Assembly (NCBI GenBank): GCA_026225435.1
Contig: JAMFST010000628.1
Span: forward strand, 1-5,140
Reading direction: 5' to 3'
Source: Labilithrix luteola
GTDB taxonomy: Bacteria > Myxococcota_A > Polyangia > Polyangiales > Polyangiaceae
DNA length: 5,140 nucleotides
The notes under the pieces were generated by a model, which worked only from the letters and a program-made list of their open reading frames with translations, searched no databases and was not told the origin of the DNA. Made by a program: the position numbers and the translations under genes. Below, piece by piece: positions 1 to 5,140 of the stretch. Within the stretch, counting starts at the first letter, position 1. The number at the start of each line of letters is the position of its first letter.

Positions 1-54
1 AAGGACGACACCGGCAGCGAGCAGTACAAGATGGTGACCACGCACAAGACCTGA
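1..54 (+). CDS. C-terminal end of an unidentified protein (partial)
   Basis: Reading frame 1 is open from the window edge for 17 codons and ends at TGA (52-54). The visible tail, KDDTGSEQYKMVTTHKT, is hydrophilic and rich in Lys and Thr, with no recognisable motif. Codons are G/C-ending (AAG, GAC, ACC, GGC, AGC), which fits real coding sequence. The frame is convergent with the lipoprotein gene, whose stop lies 31 bases further on, and a small hairpin begins two bases after the stop. I compared the tail from memory with small ribosomal proteins and saw no match. Function unknown; the short visible length keeps confidence moderate. Confidence 0.5.
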   Translation, partial: KDDTGSEQYKMVTTHKT

Positions 55-55
55 C

Positions 56-87
56 GGTCGCCGGCTGGTGACCGAGAGCGCCCTCTC
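56..87 (+). terminator. Two abutting hairpins between convergent genes, possible terminator
   Basis: Positions 56-73 read GGTCGCC-GGCT-GGTGACC, a 7-bp stem with one G-U pair and a 4-base loop, starting two bases after the upstream stop codon. Directly abutting it, 74-87 read GAGAG-CGCC-CTCTC, a 5-bp stem with a 4-base loop that runs into the lipoprotein stop codon (86-88). An alternative pairing joins GGTGA (67-71) with TCACC (86-90). No T-run follows on either strand, so this is not a canonical intrinsic terminator. The position between two convergent genes is the main argument for a role in ending transcription. Confidence 0.3.
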
Positions 88-1717
88 ACCAGTCGGCGCC
101 CGCCATCTTCGTGAGGTTCAACGACCCCCATCCGGTGCTGCAATCCCAGCCGGCGCCGGCGGGGGCGTTGGTCGCGTCGGTGGACGTCTGGTCGCGGAAG
201 GCCGCCTGCAGCGCCGTACTTTCGTACAAGCGCTTGTTGAGCCAGCCGAGCTTGGGCAAGCCGGCCGCGACCCGCACCTGGTTGGCGATGGTCACGCCGG
301 CGGCCATGATCGACACCGACGCGGTGGAGCCGGTCACCGGCGTCCAGGCGCCGCCGTTGACCATCCACACCGCCTCGCCGGCGTTGGCCGAGATGTCGCA
401 GACCTCGCGGCCGGTGCTGGAGAAGCCGCTGACCGAGCCCAGGTTGTCCGGCTGCCAGCTGGGGCGGTTCACCTGCACCGAGGTGCCGCAGCCGGAGTCG
501 ACCCAGCCTTTCTCGCTGGAGATGTCGCCGGACGAATCGACGCTCACGGTGGTGCCGCCGACCGAGGTGATCCACGAGCTGGAGCCGGGGATGTCGACGC
601 CCGAGCTGTTCCCGCTGCCGGCGAGCACGGTGATCCCGAGGGCGGCGCCGAGCAGACCGGCGTCGTCGCTGGCGCGGGTGATCGCCGGGGAGAGCAGGTC
701 TTCGCGGTGCGAGAACGGATCGCTCACCACGTCGACCTCGGCGCGGCCGACCGCCTCGTGCAGCGCGTAGACGGTGGAGATGACGCTGGCGTCGGGGATC
801 TCGTAGACGCTGATGCTGGCGCCGGGGGCGAGGGCGCCGCTCCACTCGACCGCCTCGGTGGTGGTCGAGCCGTAGCTGAAGACCTGGCTGCCGATGGTCG
901 ACTTCTCCGTGACCGAGCTGGGCACGACGCGGAAGCCGTCCCAGAATCCCTCGGCGTCGGCGTCGTGATACGCGTAGCCGGCGACGATGCCGAGGCTGGC
1001 GCCGGAGCCGGTGTTGCCCTTGTTCGCCTCGGAGGTGAAGCCGTAATAGTCGGCCACCTGCTGCGGGACGAGCGCCATGCTCGGTGTCGTCGGCGACGCC
1101 ATCTGCAGCGTCGGCGGCTTCTCGGTCGTCTCGGAGGGGAACTGCACCGCGAAGCCGAGCAGCCCGACGAGGCTCGAGGGGAGGCCGGCGGGGACCACCG
1201 GCGCCGTGGTGGTGGCGTAGATGTCCCCGGTGGCGTCGCTAGGCATCGCCGACTTGGGGTGGAAGTCGTGGAGGATGAAGCCGAAGGCGGTGTTGATCGT
1301 GACCACCGGCCCGGAGAACTCGATGAGCAACGCGCGCGACGACACGCGCTCGAGGCTCAGTCCGTTGGTCGACAGCCAGGCGGTGATGGTGTCGAGGTCG
1401 GTCTTGAGCGGGCCGTACGTCTGATCGAACTCGTCCGTCGTCATGTACTGGCGGTACGTGGGCGAGCCGGTGGTGTACTCGGCGAGCACCGCGGTCTCGA
1501 GCGCCGAGCGGTTGCGCATCCCGAGCTCGAGCACGCCGCGCAGGATGGTGTTCTGGTTCACCGGCCCGGTGTCGTCGAGCGACGCGGGCTCGGAGAGGAG
1601 CGCCGGCCAGGTGCTCGTGTCCGGGTCGAGCGTGTTCTTGCACGCCGGGACGACGGTGATCGAAGCTGCGAGCAAGGCGAGGAGCAGCGCTCCTCGCACA
1701 CCGTGACCACTCCGCAT
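86..1717 (-). CDS. S53 (sedolisin/kumamolisin)-like lipoprotein with degenerate catalytic residues
   Basis: 543-residue predicted envelope lipoprotein. Residues 8-25 form a hydrophobic signal ending in lipobox VPAC, so Cys26 would be lipidated. Residues about 55-195 match a pro-kumamolisin activation domain, and 215-543 match the S53 catalytic fold. Fold landmarks kept are ALAPGA (295-300), GITVLAGSGN (361-370), VGGTT (386-390), RPSWQ (418-422) and GWDCSTGWGS (523-532). Probable calcium ligands remain: Asp509, Gly521, Gly523 and Asp525. The catalytic residues do not: ungapped from APGA, the triad Glu and Asp fall on Thr285 and Ala289; the oxyanion Asp on Asn370; and the Ser of GTSA on Thr465, in a GSTA motif. 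A gapped alignment could place Glu288 at the Glu, but the Asp is still absent. Cys410 and Cys440 could form a disulfide. The ATG at 1717 overlaps the regulator's TGA by one base, giving translational coupling; only a weak GGA precedes it. The frame stays open upstream, but the signal peptide fixes this start. Family assignment is firm; the role, perhaps binding rather than proteolysis, is inference. Confidence 0.9.
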   Translation of the reverse strand: MRSGHGVRGALLLALLAASITVVPACKNTLDPDTSTWPALLSEPASLDDTGPVNQNTILRGVLELGMRNRSALETAVLAEYTTGSPTYRQYMTTDEFDQTYGPLKTDLDTITAWLSTNGLSLERVSSRALLIEFSGPVVTINTAFGFILHDFHPKSAMPSDATGDIYATTTAPVVPAGLPSSLVGLLGFAVQFPSETTEKPPTLQMASPTTPSMALVPQQVADYYGFTSEANKGNTGSGASLGIVAGYAYHDADAEGFWDGFRVVPSSVTEKSTIGSQVFSYGSTTTEAVEWSGALAPGASISVYEIPDASVISTVYALHEAVGRAEVDVVSDPFSHREDLLSPAITRASDDAGLLGAALGITVLAGSGNSSGVDIPGSSSWITSVGGTTVSVDSSGDISSEKGWVDSGCGTSVQVNRPSWQPDNLGSVSGFSSTGREVCDISANAGEAVWMVNGGAWTPVTGSTASVSIMAAGVTIANQVRVAAGLPKLGWLNKRLYESTALQAAFRDQTSTDATNAPAGAGWDCSTGWGSLNLTKMAGADW

Positions 1718-3969
1718 CAGTGCTGTCCGGCGGCGAACAACGGCTCGATGAGCGCGAAGACCACGCCGGCCGCCAGGCGGTAGCGCGTCTTGCCGTACTC
1801 GCCGGCGTCGCGCACCCGCTCGATGGCCGCCGGATCGCCCAGCAGATCGCGCACGCGGGAGATGAGCACGCGCACGCGATGCTCGGCGTCGGCGGAGTCG
1901 GGACCGGGACCACCCGCGGCGCGGAGGATCTCCTCGGCGCTCAGCCCTTCCTTCGCCCGGCGCAGCAGCTGCACCACCAGCGGCTCGAGGGCGCGACGGC
2001 GCTCGAGCGAGACGGCGCGATCGGCGACGCGCAGGTGGTGGCTGCGGGTGTCGACGACCAGCCCGGCGCCGGCGGTCGCCTGGGCGATCTCGCTCGCCTT
2101 CACGCGGCTCACCCCGTTCGGCGTGGTCACGTAGAGGAGCGCCTCGGCGTCGGCGGCGCTCTCCACCGAGGTGGACGACGCGCCCGAGGTGCCCGACGTG
2201 TACATCGCCAGGTCGTGGAGCGACGGCGGCGGCATGCTCGGGTAGAGCGACGGCGGCGGGAGACTCATCGGCTGCACGCTCATCGGCGAAAGCTCGCCTG
2301 CCGAGGTGGTCACCGCCAGCACCTTCTCGGCGTAGCGGACGACGCGGCTGTCGCCCCCCTTGGCCGCGACCTCCCACAGGGTCGCGCTGGCGCTGCGCTC
2401 GGGGAAGATCCAGCCGTGCTTGTCCCCGCTGACGGCGGCCCGCTCGAGGGCGGCGCGGGCGGTCGCTTCCTCGCCGAGCGAGTCGGCGCAGCGAGCGACC
2501 ACCAGGTTGAGCACGCCGGTGACGAAGGCGTCGGTCGCGCGCGTCGTGTGCGGCAGGGCAAAGGCGAGCGCCGCCTCGAGCTCACCCGACGCTTCGAGGG
2601 TGCGCGCCCGGGTCATGGCGTAATCCTGCTCGTCGAGCACGTCGTCGACCGGGGCGCCGGCGCGCAGCTCCTCCACCTTGCTCAGCCACTGCTTCGCCGA
2701 CGGCGCTCGCGCCGCCAGCGCCAGCGCCCAGGCGCGATGCTGGGCGATCTGCAGGCGCAGGGCAGGGGCGTCGGCCTCTCCGAGGAGCGACCAGGCCTCG
2801 TCGAGCGCCTGCAGCGCGGCGACCGGTTGATCGGCGACGATCTCCACGGTGGCGAGCACGTCGAAGGCGTCGGCGTGACGGATGGCGACGCCGGGCGAGC
2901 TCTCGCCGCGGATGTCGCGGGGGATGATCGAGTCGCGGCCGCCGCTGGGGTTGGGGCTGACGCCGCCCGATCCGTCGGCGGCGATGGAGATGGCCTGCAC
3001 CGCGTTCTGCCGCGCCTCCTCGTAGCGACCGACCGCCGACAGGGCGATGGCCAGGTTGCCGTGGGCGCGCATGGCGCCGGGAGAGCGAGCCGGGGCGCGC
3101 TCGAGCGAGGCCGTGTAGTGCTTGCAGGCGGCGCGCGGATCCGACAGCCGCATCGACAGGTGCCCGAGCGCGAGCGACACCGCGACCCGCGGCATCCCCT
3201 CCTCGAGCCGCTCGGCCACGTGCTCCGCCAGGCGCAGCGAGGCGCGCGCCGGCTCCTGCCGCCCGAGCCGGAGCTCGAGCTGGGCGCTCGCCAGGTGCAC
3301 GTCGAGCTGCTCGCGCGAGCCGGAGCCGCGCGGAGCCTGGGCGAGCGCGCGCGACGCCTGGCGCAGCTCCCCTTCGGCGTGCTCCGGCCGCCCCTCGGCG
3401 ATGGAGAGGAACGCGCGCTCCACCGCGAGCCGCGCCAGATCGATGGGCGTGACGGTCACCGGCGAAGGAGAGGGCGCGATCGAAGCGGCGAGATCCCGCG
3501 CCCGGTCCGCGCGCCCCATCTCGCGGTACGCGCGCACCAGCCGGGCCGCCAGGCCGACGTCGAGCGCCTGCCGGCCGAGCTGGAGCGATTCCACCCAGGA
3601 AATGAAGAAGGCGCCGTCGTCGAGCGCGAGCAGACGGTCGGCTAGCGCGACCACGGCGGCGGCGCTCACGCTGTCGCTCGGCGGCGTCAACCGATCGCCC
3701 ACCAGCGGAGGCGGAGGGGTGACGGACGCGCGTCCGCCTGACCCGATGCGCGGAACGCTGGGGGGAGGCGGGTGCACGGAAGCCCCGCTCCCTGCGCGCT
3801 CACGGCGAGGGCCGGAACCGAAGCCGGAGGAGTAGGCGTTGAAGGCGCGGCGCGCCATGACCAGCAGCCTACCCGATGACCTGGCGCTCGGTCGAGGACT
3901 GCGGACGCCACCGTGCTCGTCACCGTCGCGCTTCGTCACGATCACGTCGAGCACGTCGCGCCGCAGCAT
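1717..3969 (-). CDS. TPR-repeat regulator with C-terminal winged-helix DNA-binding domain
   Basis: 750-residue cytoplasmic protein without signal peptide or membrane segment. Residues 1-100 are low in complexity, with two PPPP runs (67-70, 85-88). Residues about 100-550 are helical hairpins of TPR type, for example LVRAYREMGRADRARDLA (144-161), GNLAIALSAVGRYEEARQ (304-321) and ARTLEASGELEAALAFA (455-471), some eight or nine units. A Ser/Pro/Met linker (558-603) contains PPPSL twice. Residues about 610-735 resemble the winged-helix domain of OmpR/SARP-type regulators: a strand-rich part (LVVDTRSHHLRV, 637-648), then helices with HRVRVLISRVRDLLG (697-711) as probable recognition helix and ERVRDAGEYGKTRYRLA (717-733) as the wing. 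No receiver, kinase or ATPase domain is seen, so this is probably a one-component regulator that senses through the TPRs. The ATG at 3969 is chosen because GAGAGGAG lies 5 bases upstream and the first codons are strongly G/C-ending; the ATG at 3858 lacks a clear ribosome site. The target is unknown; the coupled lipoprotein and the divergent E1 operon are candidates. Confidence 0.85.
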   Translation of the reverse strand: MLRRDVLDVIVTKRDGDEHGGVRSPRPSARSSGRLLVMARRAFNAYSSGFGSGPRRERAGSGASVHPPPPSVPRIGSGGRASVTPPPPLVGDRLTPPSDSVSAAAVVALADRLLALDDGAFFISWVESLQLGRQALDVGLAARLVRAYREMGRADRARDLAASIAPSPSPVTVTPIDLARLAVERAFLSIAEGRPEHAEGELRQASRALAQAPRGSGSREQLDVHLASAQLELRLGRQEPARASLRLAEHVAERLEEGMPRVAVSLALGHLSMRLSDPRAACKHYTASLERAPARSPGAMRAHGNLAIALSAVGRYEEARQNAVQAISIAADGSGGVSPNPSGGRDSIIPRDIRGESSPGVAIRHADAFDVLATVEIVADQPVAALQALDEAWSLLGEADAPALRLQIAQHRAWALALAARAPSAKQWLSKVEELRAGAPVDDVLDEQDYAMTRARTLEASGELEAALAFALPHTTRATDAFVTGVLNLVVARCADSLGEEATARAALERAAVSGDKHGWIFPERSASATLWEVAAKGGDSRVVRYAEKVLAVTTSAGELSPMSVQPMSLPPPSLYPSMPPPSLHDLAMYTSGTSGASSTSVESAADAEALLYVTTPNGVSRVKASEIAQATAGAGLVVDTRSHHLRVADRAVSLERRRALEPLVVQLLRRAKEGLSAEEILRAAGGPGPDSADAEHRVRVLISRVRDLLGDPAAIERVRDAGEYGKTRYRLAAGVVFALIEPLFAAGQH
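2218..2259 (-). repeat. Short 27-base-spaced repeat in the regulator's Ser/Pro linker
   Basis: The 15-base sequence GAGCGACGGCGGCGG (plus strand) occurs at 2218-2232 and 2245-2259. On the coding strand it gives PPPSL twice, 9 residues apart (571-575 and 580-584). It lies in a flexible linker between the TPR part and the DNA-binding domain and probably arose by local slippage in coding sequence. It is not a mobile or regulatory repeat. Confidence 0.5.
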
Positions 3970-3994
3970 GCGAACTCCTCTCGCCAGTGCTGCG
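3962..3994 (-). promoter_or_regulatory. Start-site hairpin of the regulator mRNA (or operator-like inverted repeat)
   Basis: On the minus strand, CGCAGCA (3994-3988) and TGCTGCG (3968-3962) are perfect 7-bp inverted arms 19 bases apart. Inside them GCGA (3984-3981) pairs with TCGC (3973-3970), leaving a 7-base loop GAGGAGT that contains the Shine-Dalgarno core AGGAG. Two of the three start-codon bases lie in the outer stem. As RNA this could adjust translation of the regulator; as DNA the arms could be an operator in the divergent promoter. The structure is seen directly; any function is inference. Confidence 0.4.
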
Positions 3995-4022
3995 CTGTCG
4001 GCTATCGTGCGCGCGCTTCGCC
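3970..4022. promoter_or_regulatory. Divergent intergenic region between regulator and E1 operons
   Basis: Only 53 bases separate the two divergent start codons, so at least part of both promoters must lie here or inside the coding ends. On the minus strand a strong Shine-Dalgarno (GAGAGGAG, 3982-3975) serves the regulator. On the plus strand there is no purine-rich ribosome site before the ATG at 4023. TATCGT (4003-4008) is a weak -10-like hexamer that would give a leader of only about 8 bases. I see no convincing -35 box on either strand. Confidence 0.4.
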
Positions 4023-4994
4023 ATGAACTCCAACGTCACGCCGCCGCTCGGGAACCAGCCGCTCGATTTCGCCGCGGAGGATCTCGTCGCGGTTTACCGC
4101 GGGATGGTCCGCGCCCGGATGGTCGACGAGGCTGTCTCGGAGCTGCAAGCCTCGGGGCGCATCGGTTTCCACGTCGGCTCGATCGGAGAGGAGGCGGCCA
4201 TCGTCGCCAGCGCCGCCGCCCTCCGTCCGCAGGACTGGGTCTTCCCCTCGTACCGGGAGTTCGGCGCCGCGCTCCACCGCGGGATGAGCCTCGGCAGCTA
4301 CTTCCACCACATGTTCGGCAACGCCAGCGACCCGACCAAGGGGCGGCAGATGCCCGACCACCCCAGCGCCCGCTCGGCACACTTCGCCTCGGTCAGCTCG
4401 CCGGTGGGGACGCAGATCTCCCACGCGGTTGGCTTTGCCTGGGCGGCTCGCTCGCGCAAGGAGGACCTGGTCACGCTGGTGTACTTCGGCGAAGGGGCCA
4501 CCAGCTCGGGCGAGTTCCACAACGGGGTGAACTTCGCCGGCGTGCTCAAGGCGCCGGTGGTCCTCTTCTGCCGTCACAGTGACGCGCACGACGAGGCCGA
4601 GTCGGTCGCGACCAAGGGCATCGCCTACGGCGTGAACGCCCTGCGCTGCGACGGGAACGATCCGGTCGCCGTCCTGCAGATGACCCGCTCGGCGGTCGCC
4701 CGGGCCAGCGCGGGGCTCGGGCCCACCTTGATCGAGGCGATGACCGAGCGTCGCCGCGACGACTCCGACTGGGCCGGGCGCGATCCCATCCAGCGGCTGC
4801 GCAAGCACCTCGAGTCGCAGAAGCTATGGACCCTGTTCCGCGAGGCCGCCCTCGAGTCGGAGGTGCGCGCCGAGATCGCCGCCGCCGTCGCCGCCGCCGA
4901 GTCGGCCGGGCCGCCGGATCGCAAGACGCTGTTCGAAGACGTGTTCGCATCGCCCCCGTGGAACCTGCGCGAGCAGGCGGAGAGTCAGCACTGA
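4023..4994 (+). CDS. 2-oxoacid dehydrogenase E1 alpha-subunit homologue (branched-chain type), active-site loops deleted
   Basis: 323-residue homologue of the alpha chain of the alpha2-beta2 E1 that decarboxylates 2-oxoacids with thiamine diphosphate (ThDP) and feeds the E2 lipoyl domain. Family landmarks in order: RGMVRARMVDEAV (26-38), GEEAA (55-59), FPSYREFG (74-81) with the cofactor-loop Tyr-Arg, GRQMPDHP (107-114), VSSPVGTQ (124-131), YFGEGATSSGEFH (154-166), DGNDPVAV (210-217), GPTLIEAMT (233-241), DPIQRLRKHL (254-263) and LFEDVFASPPWNL (303-315). GEG rather than GDG, and the C-terminal pattern, point to the branched-chain type. Two loops are reduced: after CR (183-184) comes HSDAHD instead of NN-G-Y-AIS, about 8 residues short; and from Thr241 to Ile256 the segment is about 16 residues short and lacks the His-Ser-Thr loop. 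Both hit the cofactor site. The ATG at 4023 has no Shine-Dalgarno; the frame stays open upstream, but that part is Arg-rich and unlike the family. The stop overlaps the E1 beta start by one base. Family is certain; activity is doubtful. Confidence 0.92.
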   Translation: MNSNVTPPLGNQPLDFAAEDLVAVYRGMVRARMVDEAVSELQASGRIGFHVGSIGEEAAIVASAAALRPQDWVFPSYREFGAALHRGMSLGSYFHHMFGNASDPTKGRQMPDHPSARSAHFASVSSPVGTQISHAVGFAWAARSRKEDLVTLVYFGEGATSSGEFHNGVNFAGVLKAPVVLFCRHSDAHDEAESVATKGIAYGVNALRCDGNDPVAVLQMTRSAVARASAGLGPTLIEAMTERRRDDSDWAGRDPIQRLRKHLESQKLWTLFREAALESEVRAEIAAAVAAAESAGPPDRKTLFEDVFASPPWNLREQAESQH

Positions 4995-5140
4995 TGAGCG
5001 AAGCCGCGATTACCCCGGAGCCGAACGGCCCGGCCAGCAGCAGCACGATGAACATGGTGCAGGCGATCAACGACGCCCTGCGCCTGGAGATGCGCCGTGA
5101 CTCGCGCGTCGTCATCCTGGGCGAGGACGTCGGCAAGGTC
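4994..5140 (+). CDS. 2-oxoacid dehydrogenase E1 beta subunit (N-terminal part, runs off the window)
   Basis: The first 49 residues are visible and the frame is open to the window edge. After a variable head rich in Pro, Ser and Ala, MNMVQAINDALRLEMRRD (19-36) and VVILGEDVGK (39-48) match the conserved start of E1 beta chains of pyruvate and branched-chain dehydrogenases. This subunit completes the ThDP site at the alpha/beta interface and binds E2. The ATG at 4994 is preferred because GGAGAG (4979-4984) lies 9 bases upstream and TGATG overlaps the alpha stop. The ATG at 5048, nearer the conserved block, lacks a ribosome site. No defect is visible in this part, but the catalytic region lies beyond the window. 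Confidence 0.9.
   Translation, partial: MSEAAITPEPNGPASSSTMNMVQAINDALRLEMRRDSRVVILGEDVGKV

Noticed and set aside
68..1783. Long plus-strand open frame (571 codons) opposite the lipoprotein gene
   Set aside because: The translation is rich in Arg, Gly and Ala with no motif, as expected from the reverse strand of GC-rich coding DNA. The minus-strand frame has a signal peptide and S53 motifs.
1718..2377. Extension of the lipoprotein frame upstream to 2377 (220 extra residues)
   Set aside because: The extension is Arg-rich low-complexity sequence inside the regulator gene. The lipoprotein signal peptide begins exactly at the ATG at 1717.
1720..3645. Long plus-strand open frame (641 codons) opposite the regulator gene
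   Set aside because: Composition is Arg/Gly/His-rich with no recognisable domain, while the minus strand encodes clear TPRs and a winged helix. It is an antisense shadow.
3858..3969. Resemblance of the regulator's first residues (VLDVIVTKRDG) to the start of pyrimidine-nucleoside phosphorylases
   Set aside because: The match is only about ten residues. No phosphorylase sequence follows in this frame, and a shifted frame I checked meets a stop. Chance is the simpler explanation.
3876..4022. Upstream extension of E1 alpha by 49 residues
   Set aside because: The added residues are Arg/Ser/Cys-rich, unlike any E1 alpha N-terminus, and would overlap the start of the regulator gene.
4569..4790. 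Frameshift or sequencing error as the cause of the altered E1 alpha loops
   Set aside because: The reading frame and family similarity continue unchanged on both sides of each shortened loop, so each change removes a whole number of codons.
4002..4808. Minus-strand open frame of 268 codons opposite E1 alpha
   Set aside because: It is an antisense shadow; the plus strand carries continuous E1 alpha homology.
1..5140. CRISPR arrays, tRNA or rRNA genes, insertion sequences, attachment sites
   Set aside because: Reading both strands I saw no regularly spaced direct repeats, RNA-gene signatures, transposase frames or flanking inverted repeats.

Overview
The window is a very GC-rich bacterial stretch, with G or C at most third codon positions. 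It carries a large TPR plus winged-helix regulator, a lipoprotein from the sedolisin protease family, and a two-subunit 2-oxoacid dehydrogenase E1. This mix, the long proline/serine linkers and the base composition suggest a myxobacterium (Myxococcota). That assignment is inference from style only; no marker gene is present.

Layout. Positions 1-54 hold the last 17 codons of a rightward gene I cannot name. A short gap with two small hairpins follows. A leftward two-gene operon then fills 86-3969: transcribed first is a 750-residue TPR regulator with a C-terminal DNA-binding domain (1717-3969), and its stop codon overlaps by one base the start of a 543-residue lipoprotein with a pro-kumamolisin/S53 fold (86-1717). 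A 53-base divergent intergenic region (3970-4022) separates this operon from a rightward operon. That operon holds a branched-chain 2-oxoacid dehydrogenase E1 alpha homologue (4023-4994) and the first 49 codons of its E1 beta partner (4994-5140), again joined by a one-base stop/start overlap. Coding density is near total, and no stretch over 300 bases lacks a gene.

The main surprise is that two proteins on either side of the regulator look like inactivated enzymes. The S53 lipoprotein keeps the prodomain, the core fold motifs and the calcium-site residues, but lacks the Asp and Ser of the catalytic triad (and probably the Glu), and has Asn for the oxyanion Asp. The E1 alpha keeps the family sequence almost end to end, but has lost the Asn-Asn cofactor motif and the loop with the active-site histidines through two in-frame deletions. 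The regulator's start region can also fold into a hairpin that puts the Shine-Dalgarno sequence in the loop and the start codon in the stem.

How the genes work together is inference. The regulator and lipoprotein are almost certainly co-translated, so a sensing or envelope role is plausible. The regulator may also act on the divergent E1 operon through the shared 53-base region.
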